From Symbiodinium natans (taxonomy: Eukaryota > Sar > Dinophyceae > Suessiales > Symbiodiniaceae), in assembly GCA_905221605.1 (NCBI GenBank), contig CAJNDS010002532.1, positions 297,033 through 347,032 of the forward strand: DNA of 50,000 bases, in the 5' to 3' direction. The translations under genes were made by a program, and so were the position numbers. Positions 9,852 to 19,388 of this stretch are shown in pieces. The notes under the pieces are model-generated. The model saw only the letters and a list, made by a program, of their open reading frames with translations. It ran no database searches and was not told the DNA's origin. Position 1 is the first letter of the stretch, and every line of letters begins with the position of its first letter.

Positions 9852-10724
9852 TTCGCCATGTTAGCCAAGTTCGCCTCGGAAGTTCCTATATCCCCCTTGA
9901 GAATTATTCTTTTATCTTTGTTTATATAAAACCCAAGAGGATATCAAGCATGTTATTTTTGTTAAGGTTCTATAGGGGAATATAGTACAATATCATTTTT
10001 ATTAAGGTTCTAAGGGGAATATAGTATAATGAGTTTTTTTCATTAAGGTTCTAAGGGGAATATCGTATAAAGTTTTTTTCATTAAGGTTCAAAAGGGGGG
10101 GTATAAGTTCGAGCCCAGGCTGCCATGCATCCGAGCCACCTGCGCCTGAGCCTGGCGGCCTCCAGAGGCGCTTTTGGAGTGGCCGAGGCCCACCGGTTTA
10201 GGGTTTAGGGTTTAGGGTTTAGGGTTTAGGGTTTAGGGTTTAGGGTTCGTTCATTTGTAATCCAATAAACAGAGTGCGTGAGAACTACACCATTCGTATT
10301 CTAGTATTAATATTGCCCGGGGCCACTTTAAACGTACTATATTCCCGGTAAACATTATGTGAAAAGTGAAGAGAAAGAGGGAACAAGATTATAAGTGCAC
10401 GAAGTAAGCGCATGAATCTTGCGAGCGATTGAACGAAACAAAACAAGCTATTTAGGGTTTAGGGTCTAGGGTTTAGAGTTTCGGGTTGAGGGTTTAGGCT
10501 GAACTCAAGGGACTAAAGGAGGGACCCTTATAAGGGACCTTAGGGGTTGTTTAGGGGTCATTTAGGATATAGGGACTATGCAAAGGTATATATAGGGGCT
10601 GTAAGATGAAGGGTCCCTTCTAGGGGTCCCTCCTTATACCCGTTCATGAGCTGGTCATCCCAACAGCTCCGACTGCTTTGCTATGCCAGTCAGATGAAAT
10701 CGTTCAAAGCAGCGAGCCGGCGAC
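9852..10724 (+). CDS. Unidentified gene interrupted by an introner (exon cluster)
   Basis: Left exon about 9852-9885 and right exon about 10105-10195 become one continuous frame when the element 9886-10104 plus one AAGTTC duplication is removed: MLAKFASEV-RAQAAMHPSH and on to GVAEAHR. That frame stays open up to the donor-like CACCG|GTTTAGG. A later island at 10646-10724 (PTALLCQSDEIVQSSEPATG) may be a further exon. The protein is not recognised. Confidence 0.5.
9886..10104. mobile_element. Introner family A, internally amplified copy
   Basis: Flanked by a perfect 6-bp duplication AAGTTC (9880-9885 and 10105-10110). The left end TATATCCCCCTT is complementary to the right-end type AAGGGGNNTATA. 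The right half (CATTAAGGTTCTAAGGGGAAT) is repeated about four times in tandem. It sits inside an otherwise open coding frame. Confidence 0.85.
10196..10247 (+). repeat. TTTAGGG array starting at an exon end
   Basis: CACCG|GTTTAGG, seven regular units. Confidence 0.9.
10250..10640. other. AT-rich non-coding stretch with a short degenerate array
   Basis: No exon was seen at 10250-10445. A degenerate TTTAGGG/TTCGGG array lies at about 10450-10497. It is probably intronic. Confidence 0.4.
10513..10632. mobile_element. TIR element family G
   Basis: Inverted ends AAAGGAGGGACCCTT and AAGGGTCCCTTCT/GGGTCCCTCC, about 120 bp, with internal TTAGGGGTCATTTAGG. One copy in the window. Confidence 0.5.
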
Positions 10725-11400
10725 AGGGAGAGAGAGAGAGAGAGAAGGAGCGGGGCGCGCCTTGGCGCGGGGCTTGCCCCTGGCCCCAAAGAAAGGAAGG
10801 AAGGAAGGAAGGAAGGAAGAAAGACGGAGAGCGAGTGTCTGTGGGTTTCTTGCGGCGAGCGGGCCAGGAAGGAAGGAAGTCAGTGGGTTTCTTGGAAGGC
10901 AGGGGTATATGAGGGCGAAGGGGGGGAGCGGAATCGGGGGGAACGAAATTACAGCATTGCTTCACAGTCCTCTTTCTGTCGCCCGTGAACTGCAGGCGTT
11001 TCACAGGATGAGGGGGAAGGTGTGAGGCTGTAGTGGTGGGGGAAGCCCAAACCGTGTTGAAACGAGAGGGCGCCCCCAAAGCCTGGGAGGCTGGGGGGGT
11101 CAGCAGACTACGGGTCTGTGGGGTGCTAATGGTTTTCAAGGCTTCGGTTGTTCGGGGGGGGGGGGGGGGGGTGAGGCGTGTGTCGGAAGGTAGCCTGAGG
11201 GTCGGGGGGGGTCTTCGAGGGCGTGGTTTCAGGTGCTGCAGTAAGATAACCGGGCGGGCGCCGCAGGAGCCTTCTGCTCCCTGAAAAAGAAACATTGGAA
11301 GATAAAAAGAAGAGTCAGAAAGGGGGCCTTCACTGTGGGATTCGAATGTCGAAGTGAGTAGACAGGGAGTGCAAAGAAAACGCGTCCCTACATAGCAGGG
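10725..11400. repeat. Low-complexity GA/GGAA and poly-G region
   Basis: (GA)n at about 10728-10745, (GGAA)n at about 10795-10825, and a G-run of about 17 bases at 11154-11170. Long open frames on either strand here are products of the low complexity, and I do not call a gene. Confidence 0.6.
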
Positions 11401-11407
11401 ACGTGCA

Positions 11408-11662
11408 GTGGTGCCGCTGACAGACCGCAAACAGGAGATGCTCTTGGGCCCTAAACCCTACACCCTAAACCCTCATCCCTCAGCATCACCTGAGTTGTCC
11501 GCAATGCTCTGCTGCAAGCTACGTAGAGACCGCTTACTGACCGAGGCAGAGACCTGTTGGGAGCTGTTGACGACGTGTCAGTGCGTTGAGGTCTGCAACA
11601 TTCTGCAACAACACACCCCTCACCTCGGTGTTTTGTGCAGAACCGCAGCTTCACTGAAGTGA
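11408..11662 (+). CDS. Possible terminal exon, Cys-rich, unidentified
   Basis: After a short CCCTAAA array (11450-11480) ending CCCTCAG, the frame from 11484 reads SPELSAMLCCKLRRDRLLTE and stays open to a TGA at 11660-11662, with seven further residues of Cys/Leu-rich character typical of a helical end. The segment before the array (VPLTDRKQEMLLG) is in the same frame. No family was recognised. Confidence 0.4.
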   Translation: MVPLTDRKQEMLLGPKPYTLNPHPSASPELSAMLCCKLRRDRLLTEAETCWELLTTCQCVEVCNILQQHTPHLGVLCRTAASLK

Positions 11663-11943
11663 CTCGACAGATTTGGGTATGCTTGCGCGTGGCTGGAGGA
11701 AGGGGGGCAGCTCTGATATCCTTAGCCCCGAAGAGAAGATAGCACCCAGGAGAAGAAAACAGACGGCAAACAGAAGACTCTGTGTACACATGTCAAGGAC
11801 TTGGTGAAGTTAAGTTTGCTCAAAGAAGCGCGTGAGGAACGCTCATGGCTGTCCTAACCCGGGATGCATACAAGAGAGGAGACTGGTTACCAGCAGTTGC
11901 ACAGTGACATCGATGTGCACCATTGCAGACTGTGAGACCCTGG

Positions 11944-12254
11944 TTCCCAACTCACGATTCCTGAGTACTTCCTTGCGGGCAAGAAGATCACAAAGCAGGG
12001 CATTGCGAGGGGTCAGAGTGGCAAACCGCTGCAGGTGATAGGGCTTCTTTGCACATGCATTTCTTCTGACGAACTCCTCATGCCTCGCATATCTGCGACG
12101 TAAATCATTGGAAGAAGCAGGTGGATCACACTTTCAGCCCACCCCTGCAGAGGGTTTTGCAGAGACCTTGCAGGCTCCCGAAGCTGCGGCGGCCCGCGCT
12201 TCGCTGCTGAAGCGCGCTGAGGGTGCCTCGTCTCAGGATGCTGCCCCTGCCTGA
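11944..12254 (+). CDS. C-terminal exons of an unidentified protein upstream of MDH
   Basis: The first segment, about 11944-12034, reads EYFLAGKKITKQGIARGQ and ends at CTGCAG|GTGATA, a good donor. The second, up to the TGA at 12252-12254, reads SLEEAGGSHFQPTPAEGFAE then a run of Ala and ends DAAPA. Composition (Ala, Glu, Gly, good third-position GC) supports coding. The exact acceptor is not clear. Gene identity unknown. Confidence 0.45.
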
Positions 12255-12617
12255 GAATTCTTGCTTCTGGACATTTCTGGACTGAACTGGATTACTCTTT
12301 GCTACTTCGAATCTTGCCGGTGCGTCGATGGCGATGAGGATTCAGACAGGTGTTTGGTCTCGTTCTGCTGGCGTCTGTTTGTCTCTGCAGCTTTGGCCTT
12401 TCGCTGTCCCTTTGGCTCCCAGCCAAACTGCCAACTCGGGACAAACGCCTGTGGCACAAGTATTTGGCTACTCGTAGCAGCTAGCACATGCGAGGCACGG
12501 CGAGGGCCAGTCTGTCCCAGCCCTGAGGTCTAAGGGCATATTCCTTCAACACAAGCATACCGTAGCATACCAGTGCAGCTAGGAACTTACCAGTTCAAGA
12601 ATCGCCAGACTCATTGC

Positions 12618-12659
12618 AACCTCTCTTGTTGAGATTTCTAGAGCAAGCAGCACAAGACG
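12618..12659 (+). promoter_or_regulatory. Candidate spliced-leader acceptor and 5' leader of MDH
   Basis: CCTCTCTTGTTGAGATTTCTAG ends about 18 bases before the MDH ATG. An in-frame TGA at 12630-12632 closes the upstream frame. Dinoflagellate mRNAs receive a trans-spliced leader at an AG after a pyrimidine tract, so this is a plausible site, inferred only. Confidence 0.35.
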
Positions 12660-13882
12660 ATGGGGGCGGCTGCGAGCCGCGACACTGCATGCCTAGCCGG
12701 CATGATGCGCAGCTCTCGCCCACTGCCATCGAGTGCTGAGCCGATCACGGTGACCATCTGCGGTGCAGCAGGGCAGATTGGCTACTCCCTCTTGCCCATG
12801 ATTGCCTCAGGTGGCATGTTCGGGCCCTCCCAGAGAGTGAACCTACAGTGCCTGGACTTGAAATTGCCGGAGGTGATGGACAGCATGCATGGCATGGAGA
12901 TGGAGCTTCAAGATGGGAACTTCCCGCTGTTGCATAAGTCTCTTTTCACGACGGATGATGCGCTGGCATTTAAGGGAGCCGACTACGCCATCCTTCTGGG
13001 GGCCTTCCCTCGGCAGGATGGGCTAGAGAAGCGGGACGTCATGGAGAAGAATGTTATGATCTTTCGCACCATGGGGCGAGCCCTTGAGAGACATGTCAAG
13101 TATGACTGTAAGGTGCTCGTGGTGGGTAACCCAGCGCATACAAACGCATGGGTTTGTGCCCACTACGCGCCCTCCTTGCCGAAGCAGAACTTTTTTGCCC
13201 TGACGCGCCTGGATCAGAACCGCGCAGCTGGGCAGATTGCACATCACTTCGGGATCTCAGTGAATGAAGTGAAGAACGTGGTAGCTTGGGGCTCGCATGC
13301 CAAGTTTCCAGACATTGAGCATGCCATCATCAAGGGAAAGCCCGCAACACAAGCCCTATCAACCATGGAAGAGAGGAAGCGCATCAATGACCTCTTCCGA
13401 AAGGAGATGCAGCAGAGAGGAGCCAGCATCGTGAAGGCTCGAAAGGCAAGTAGTGCCATGTCCACTGCCCGGGCCATTGTGGATCACATCCATGACTTGC
13501 ACTGTGGAACGCAGCCGGGTGAGTTCGTTTCAATGGGCGTCTGGTCTGACCATGGTGCCTATTCCATCGGAGATTCCCTGGTCTTCTCCGTGCCGGTGAT
13601 CTGCGACTTGGTAGCACAGTGGTACCCTTTACCCTTTCTTTTGCTCCGAAGTTCCCTGATGAAGTAACCAACCAAAGAAAGTGTGCCCTTATCATAAGAT
13701 GGTTACAGGGCTACCAAGGCTATGGAGGCGGTCGATATCGTGTCCACCCAAGCCTCTCGCTGAGCTCCTCCAGTCGCGATAAGCTGAGGCAAGTTGAAGC
13801 CGAGATCGCTGCGGATCGTGACTTTGCGAAGCAGTTCATGAAAAGTAGCCCAGGCCCCTCAGCACCCTCCAGTGCCTCCTAA
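12660..13882 (+). CDS. Malate dehydrogenase, cytosolic (MDH1-like) type
   Basis: Catalyses reversible oxidation of malate to oxaloacetate with NAD(H). Exon 1 (12660-13602) has the nucleotide-binding GAAGQIGYSL, the loop GAFPRQDGLEKRDV, VGNPAHTN, TRLDQNRA with catalytic Asp and substrate Arg, and AWGSHAKFPD with catalytic His, then SSAMSTARAI and GEFVSMGV as in MDH1. Exon 2 (13719-13882) supplies YRVHPSLSLSSSSRDKL and a Ser/Pro-rich tail. The GC-AG intron 13603-13718 fits best: the join VIC-YGGGRYRV keeps near family length. A GT-AG alternative (13611-13708) would add about five residues. Oddities: the second loop Arg of MDER-type enzymes is Lys, with Arg next to it (EKR for ERK). The N-terminus MGAAASR matches an N-myristoylation signal. 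An upstream in-frame stop supports this start. Confidence 0.93.
13603..13718 (+). mobile_element. MDH intron with terminal inverted repeats (introner-like)
   Basis: CTTGGTAGC (13607-13615) and GCTACCAAG (13710-13718) are perfect 9-bp inverted repeats that nearly coincide with the intron ends (donor GC, acceptor AG). Another GCTACCAAG end occurs near 16468, so a family may exist. Confidence 0.65.
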
Positions 13883-14390
13883 GCCGAGGGCGTGCTGATT
13901 GATTAATGCTGCACACGGTCGCTTTGCTCCAAACGGTGCTGGTGATGCTGTGGTAATGTCCTCTGGCTCTGGCCGCAGTATTGGAAAAAGGGTGCTGAGC
14001 TGAGCCACTCACCAAGACTCATGTGAAAGAGCACACTTCTTGCCATCATACTGTGCCATCAATCAGATCATGAGGCTTGCCTGCTGCTGGCCGCTGCAGG
14101 GGCATGGGCACCAAGCATCTTTCAGATTCAATGTCTGCCTGGGTTGTATCGACATGAGTATGCAGCACCTTGTGTAAAGCGCTTTCAGATGTGTGTGTGT
14201 GTGTGGAGTGCAGGCTGTTACGGAGCAGCTCGTGAGATCTGTTGGGCCGGAGCCTTCAGTGGTTGCGATCGCTGGTGGTTTGCATTGGACTTGGTGTTGG
14301 TTTTCAGCCCCTGGCACGGATTAAAGTATTCTGAATCCACTCCCCGGATTCCCGCGATGAGTCCCAGGTAGTTCCCTTCTTGCTGCGTAG
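13883..14390. other. MDH 3' region, no gene seen
   Basis: About 500 bp with a short (GT)n tract near 14192-14203. Two antiparallel open frames of about 80 codons are not convincing. Confidence 0.4.
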
Positions 14391-15872
14391 CTGACATACC
14401 AGGATGGGCTATGGTACCCTAGCCTATAGTCGCTTACAAGGCCCGTTTAGGGTTCGTTATGGGGATTATAAGGCCGAATAGCCCATCCTGGTACCTGACT
14501 TGGGGAAGCTTGCCATGCCCTAAACCCTAAACCCTAAACCCTAAACCCTAAACCCTAAACCCTAAACCCTAAACCCTAAACCCTAAACTCTCTGGCGATG
14601 CGCCTTATGCCCCAAAGCATCCCCACGCTCAAGAAGTCTGCCTTCCGCAACTTCATCTTCGCACTCAGCAATCTAAGGAACCCTAAACCCTAAACCCTAA
14701 GCCCTCAACCGTAAACCCCCAACCCGAAGCCCTAAACCCTAAACCCTAAACCCTAAACCCTAAACCCGAAGCCCTAAACCCTAAACCCTAAACCCTAAAC
14801 CCTAAACCCTAAACTCTAAACCCTAAACCCTAAACCCTAAACCCTAAACCCTAAGCCCTAAACCCTAAACCCTAAACCCTAAACCCTAAACCCTAAACCC
14901 TAAACCCTAAACCCTAAACCCTAAACCAAACCCTAGAGTCTGAAACCTCGAGACGCGTGAGACTGGAGCACTTCCGAGGCCCGATGGAAGCCAGGCGCAG
15001 CTTGTGACTACGTTCTTGGCTGCAGCCATGGCCCATGCCTCAGAGCCTCTCAACCCTAAACCCTAAACCGTAAACCCTGAACCCTGAACCCTGAACCCTA
15101 AACCCTAAACCCTAAACCCTAAACCCTGAACCCTGAACCCTGAACCCTGAACCCTTACTCAGTGAGTGCTCTTAGACTTTGATGCAACATGCACACGTCG
15201 TCACGCCAGTCCTTTGCATTCCAGGCACGTGGTGGTGAGACCGAGTTTCGAGCTGCCTGCCACGAGGTGCGCTGCTAGGGCTATGGGCCATTAGATATCC
15301 CCCTTGGGAATTATGATTCTTTTTTAAAATTGTATAAAACCCAAGAGGATATCATTTATGTTAATTAAGGTTCTAAGAAAAGTATAGCATTAGGGCGACC
15401 GAATCTCTGCATGCTTCGTCACCACCGGGGAAAGCTTTCAGTGCTTTGGCCCCATCTGCCCTTGACGATGCATGTCGCATGTTAAGGCTCTTGACTATCC
15501 TTATTCATAAACCCTAAAACCCTAAAACCCTAAAACCCTAAAACCCTAAACCCTAAACCGTAAACCCCAAACCCTAAACCCTAAACCCTAAACCCTAAGC
15601 CCTAAGCCCTAAACCCTAAACCCTAAAACCCTAAAACCCTAAAACCCTAAAACCCCTAAACCCTAAACCCTAAACCCTAAACCCAAACCCCAGGTTCGCA
15701 AGGTGGCCGGAAATCTCTGGGATGCACCGGCCTCGGTGCATGGAGCGGCCGAGCCTTCGAAAACCCAAAGCCGCGCGAAGCCTAGGTTCCCCGCCAACGA
15801 GTCGCTCTTTTGGCCGCCGTTCTGGATGCGGAGTTGCGACTCATGAGCGAAAAGGAGGCAGAGCGCCCATGA
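14366..15872 (+). CDS. Unidentified multi-exon gene (exon cluster)
   Basis: Islands: 14366-14516 (CCVADLGKLAMP after removing a family C element), 14591-14678 (SIPTLKKSAFRNFIFALSNL, ending AAG|GAACCCTAAA), 14955-15050 (two open readings), 15235-15506 (GALLGLWAI-RATESLHASSP across an introner, then APSALDDACRMLRLLTILI), and about 15791-15872 (RVALLAAVLDAELRLMSEKE, stop TGA 15870-15872). They are separated by CCCTAAA arrays. Coding nature is supported by open frames restored after element removal. Function unknown, and the islands may belong to two genes. Confidence 0.42.
14396..14494. mobile_element. TIR element family C
   Basis: Ends ATACCAGGATGGGCTAT and ATAGCCCATCCTGGTAC are near-perfect inverted repeats. 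A 5-bp duplication CTGAC flanks it (14391-14395, 14495-14499). Confidence 0.85.
14517..14587 (-). repeat. CCCTAAA array
   Basis: Starts GCCCTAAACC, ten regular units. Confidence 0.92.
14678..14935 (-). repeat. CCCTAAA array, about 258 bp
   Basis: One of the longest in the window. It starts AAG|GAACCCTAAACC at an exon end. Several CCCGAAG and CCCTAAG units occur early; the rest is regular. Confidence 0.92.
15052..15157 (-). repeat. CCCTAAA array with CCCTGAA blocks
   Basis: Two runs of CCCTGAA units flank regular units, which suggests block expansion of a variant. Confidence 0.9.
15295..15387. mobile_element. Introner family A, 93 bp
   Basis: Perfect 6-bp duplication CATTAG at 15289-15294 and 15388-15393. 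Starts ATATCCCCCTTGGGAATTAT; contains ATAAAACCCAAGAGGATATC; ends AAGTATAG. Removal with one duplication leaves the frame GLWAI-RATES open for about 200 bases on the right. Confidence 0.88.
15507..15690 (-). repeat. CCCTAAA/CCCTAAAA array
   Basis: About 184 bp with two blocks of eight-base CCCTAAAA units. Ends CCCAAACCCCAG|G, an acceptor-like junction. Confidence 0.9.
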
Positions 15873-16129
15873 AATGCGGCCATTCGTGTCACCTTCCTGT
15901 GTTGTGCAGCCATGACTCTATCATCCAGCTCTCTTGCTTTGGTGTGCGTGCTTTCTTTCACCGGCAGGCGAAGCGCTTGAACACCTCTTTCGAAGAACTT
16001 CTCTCTTCTTTGGACTCCTCTGCACCGGAGACGCTGGAATGGTGGCCCTGTGCTCAGAACGACAAACATCTTATTACTGTACAAGCGTAGTCCGAAGCTT
16101 TGTTTGTGTGGTTCCGCCATGTTCGGCAG

Positions 16130-16560
16130 GTATCTGATGCTGGGTGTTAGTCGGGTAGCGTTGTTGAAGCCGTGGTAGTAACTCTGAGACCGTCTGAGAA
16201 TTCAACAATGAGAGCTCACACTCATGAACTATAGTATGAAACAAGGAACAGTACTGCAATGTGCTACAAGACAGCATGCGACAGTTTGAAGATGAAGTTG
16301 TCGGCACGCATACTGTTTTGAAGAGGTGCGCTAGCGCGTTTGCTAGGAAAACGTGGGTGTTAGATGCGGATATACTACTTGCTCATCTCCTGTCGGGAGG
16401 CTCTTATTTGTGATGTTGGACATGAGGCGGCCCCCCAACTACATCCCGCGACACATTTAGGATAAGTAGGGCTACCAAGCTTGATCCCCTCATTGACCAT
16501 GGAAACACTGCTGTAACCCTGCGCTAAACGCTAAACTCTAAACCCTAAACCCTAAACCCC
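16130..16560. other. Spacer, no gene seen
   Basis: Contains one GCTACCAAG sequence near 16468 like the MDH intron end, and a small CCCTAAA array at 16522-16560. Confidence 0.35.
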
Positions 16561-16564
16561 AATG

Positions 16565-17176
16565 GGCATCCGTGGCAATCTTGGGTAGCGCGCCCAGGCT
16601 CCGCTACCTTCAGTTTGCCCAGCGGGCCGGGGCTTTGGGCTGTGCTGGAGCCAGGAGCCAAGCTTGGAAGTGCAGGCCAGGTTTCATTGAAGGAGCGGTT
16701 TCCGTTTTAGGGTTTAGGGTTTAGGGTTACAGTTCATGATTGGAGCATCCCTATGGATCCTACATGGTGAGTTCTCTAAATGATGGTCCCTGTTGTTTGG
16801 CACCCGAGATAAGAGGGGCCGCCGTAGAACAAGGACCCCGCAAATGACAGAGGGCCCTAATTTTCGAGAATCCCCACATGGCTTTGCATAGCTTTGCGCT
16901 CAGGTGCCAAGTGTGTCAGACATCCATTGGAGAGCACATAGGGCTCTGCCGGACAGCGCTGGGGTGTATTCGTGATGCGGTGAGCCACCACTGGGCACAT
17001 CTGGCAAACCCAGTCTCATGTTGCTTGCCAGCGATTGCATGGGGTGACAAAGACATGTACTTCGAAGCGCTGCCTTCCAGGATCAATCGCTGTACCGTGA
17101 GAAGTCCCAGCAAATCATGCAGGGCCAGCGCCGTCAGTTCAGCAGGAAGCATCCTGTTGTGTCATTGGTGCCCTAG
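16565..17176 (+). CDS. Unidentified exon cluster
   Basis: About 16565-16703 reads SATFSLPSGPGLWAVLEPGA and ends just before a small TTTAGGG array (16705-16729). About 17032-17080 reads AIAWGDKDMYFEAL. From 17081, after CTTCCAG, DQSLYREKSQQIMQGQRRQF runs to a TAG near 17174. A family F-like element lies between (16776-16876). No family was recognised; composition and splice-like borders are the only support. Confidence 0.35.
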
Positions 17177-17392
17177 CGGACGTGCACATTTTGCAACACG
17201 TGGTCGTGCAGTCTCTGAGGTCAGGCGTGAGCCGAGGTTCATGAACTACCGTTGAAGTGCCAAGCCCGAGCTGGAGTCTCACCTGCTTACCTGCTGAAGG
17301 GCGCGCCGCCAGCAGAAAAGCGCACTAGTATGGAGCCTTGAGCGCTGCAGGGACAGTGTCCGGAACAGCTTTTCTCGCTGCGTTTCGCTGGA

Positions 17393-18820
17393 ATGCTCGG
17401 ACAGCCACCCCTAAAGAACCTTGCATCCCGCCAGCAGGACGAGGAACCCGCTGCAGCGACTGGAGAGGAGCTGGGCAAAGCAGAGGGCAAAGCAGCCAGC
17501 GAAGCCGCGGGCGAGGCTGCGGGCGAGGCCTCGGGCGAGGCCGCGGGCGAGGCCTCGGGCGAGGCCTCAGGTGAGGCCAAGGCCATGGGTGAGACCGCGG
17601 GCGAAGCCGCGGGCGAAGCGGCTGGTGAAGCAGCGGTACCGAAGGAGGCAGAGGCCTCCCCGAGCGCGGCGTCAGCACCGGCGGCCTCCGAGGAAGGGAA
17701 GGCAGAGGCGGCAGAGGCGGTAGAGGCAGAGGTGCCGGAAACCGCAAGACTCGAACAGCTCGAAACACCCGAAGGTGAATCGGGCCAAACTCAGGAAGCT
17801 GAAAAGAAGGCTGACGCAGTTGACACGCCTGAGGCTGCTGAGGCTCCGGCGGTGAAGCAAGAGGGGGCCCAGGAGGGCCAGGACCTCGCCAAGGCGGCCC
17901 GAGACTTTCTCGGCTCCGTCACCGGGGCCGTGTCTCCCATGGCTGAAAGAAGCGCTCACAGCGCCACCAAGAGCCCAACCTCCCAAAGCGAGGGCGCAAA
18001 GGATGCCAAGGATGCGAAGACCTTGGCCGAGCATGAGCACGAGCATGAAGAGACGGATCACGAGGCGCATGAGGGTCGGGGTTATAATATTAATAATCAC
18101 TATTATTATTTTTTTAATATTATTCCTATTATTCTTATCATTATTATTATTACTACTGATATTGTTAATATTATTATTAGTGTTGTTTTGTTTGTTATTC
18201 ATAACATTTTTAGAGACGCGAGGAGCATGAGTTTGGGGAGACTGCCCATCTTGTGGAGATCGAAGCTGAGGAGGATCCCGAGTTTGAGCAGGAGCTTTTT
18301 TTGGGGGTTTAGGGTTTAGGGTTTAGGGTTTAGGGTTTAGGGTTTAGGGTTTAGGGTTTAGGGTTTAGGGTTTAGGGTTTAGGGGGGGGCATCTTCAGCA
18401 CTTCCTTAGGCCCGCTATGTACGTCCCGATACCCTGAAGGAAGTGCTTTCAGAAGACACACTCCTGGAGGTGGTAGTAGAGTGGAGGTTTACACTGACAG
18501 CTCCTTCAGCGTCTCAATCCCGCTGCATGTTGAGGAGGCTCAGCAGGAGGAGGAGGTGGAGGAAGAAGAAGAAGAGCCTTTGTACAAGGAGGAGGCAGGG
18601 CATGCAGGGAGTGCTCCAGCTATATCCTGTGCACGAAATTCTACGGCAGGTTTTGAAGTTCGAGGGAGGGTTGCTCGTCCGAGGTTTGTGCAGAGTGTGT
18701 AACGCCCCCGCACGTCAGCACTTTGCTTCAACTGCGCAGGAGCTTGGACCACCGATTAACATCTACAAGCCCGTGACGCCTTATGAGGCATCCCGCAAAA
18801 ACGACATCTTGACTCAATAG
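17393..18820 (+). CDS. Ala/Glu-rich acidic repeat protein, three exons
   Basis: Exon 1 (from ATG 17393, frame open further upstream, to about 18070) encodes GEAAGEASGEA-type repeats, then AARDFLGSVTGAVSP and an acidic EHEHEHEETDHEAHE end. An AT-rich intron (about 18071-18213) follows. Exon 2 (about 18214-18306) continues the acidic style with EEHEFGETAHLVEIEAEEDP. It runs straight into a TTTAGGG array, which would supply a TAG stop; instead a GT-AG intron at 18307-18409 keeps phase 0 and leads into exon 3 (18410-18820, starting ARYVRPDTLKEVLSEDTLLE, stop TAG). Exon 3's middle is also open in another frame with a Glu run, so its frame is less certain. The protein is probably disordered; function unknown. 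Confidence 0.6.
18071..18213 (+). other. AT-rich intron of the acidic gene
   Basis: Very AT-rich (ATT/TTA units). Borders cannot be fixed: GA, GC and GT donors are all possible near 18065-18075, with TTTTTAG or AGAG acceptors at 18213-18215. Confidence 0.55.
18307..18409 (+). other. Intron made mostly of TTTAGGG repeats
   Basis: Donor is the GT of GGG|GTTTAGGG at 18307; eleven telomere units run to about 18383; acceptor is CTTCCTTAG at 18408-18409. Length 103 bp, phase 0 on both sides. Retention would stop translation at 18310-18312. Confidence 0.65.
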
Positions 18821-19336
18821 GACGTCTGCAGCCTTATTTTCGAGCTTGCCAACGTGAAGTGGCATACCATATTGCTGTAAGGGATTTCTTTGCTTCTGTG
18901 CTTGGTGTCGTTTGGACTTCTTGGGCTCCCTTTCAGGATTCTCTTCCTGGTGATGGCTTCGTCTTGCTGCATGGGCCATGACAACTCATTGAATGTTTTT
19001 ATTGCTACTACTCCACTACTCCTACCGTTACTATATCTGTTACTAGTACTACAGCTATTGATATTACTCATGGCTTCTTGGATGTATCAGTCTTGCAAGG
19101 GGCTGGCGGGGAGGGCAACCCCCGTTTGTTGTTAACCCCAAATCCAAAATCAAGCCGTTGTTATGTCTGGAGCAACAAGTTGCTGGCTGCCCGACGCCAA
19201 GATCATGCTGGTTGTATAAATGAGGACCACGCAACTCCGAGGAATTACCAATGCTTTTGTGGGTGCACCACCCTCTCCCATCAACCGCCCCCCGGCCCCG
19301 CAAGATCAAAAACGAAACCCCTTTCCAGCCCCTTGC
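18821..19336. other. Spacer, no gene supported
   Basis: Contains an AT-rich ACT/TAT-rich segment at about 18995-19075 that yields a hydrophobic open frame, which I attribute to composition. Confidence 0.4.
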
Positions 19337-19388
19337 TGAGGGTTTAGGGTTTAGGGTTAAGGGTTTAGGGTTTAGGGTTTAGGGTTTC
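19337..19388 (+). repeat. TTTAGGG array
   Basis: Seven units with one TTAAGGG. Its last TTTAG|GG could serve as an acceptor for the following coding island (FEARSDAIRALPRN). Confidence 0.88.

Noticed and set aside
10105-10115. T-loop-like GTTCGAGCCC that might mark a tRNA gene
   Set aside because: No matching acceptor stem, D-arm or anticodon arm was found; the motif is a target duplication plus exon sequence.
10690-11430. Minus-strand open frame of 246 codons
   Set aside because: It is carried by GA/GGAA, poly-G and other low-complexity sequence; the Pro/Ser/Leu composition has no domain and opposite-strand frames are open too.
13611-13708. GT-AG alternative for the MDH intron
   Set aside because: It adds about five residues between the conserved VIC and the C-terminal helix, while the GC-AG intron 13603-13718 gives a better length and coincides with the inverted repeats. 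It is not excluded.
17325-17768. Minus-strand Pro/Arg/Leu-rich frame
   Set aside because: Antisense of GEAAGEAS repeats in the acidic protein; the acidic reading continues through the downstream exons.
18890-19135. Hydrophobic open frame resembling a small membrane protein
   Set aside because: It is driven by an AT-rich ACT/TAT tract and has no start context or similarity.
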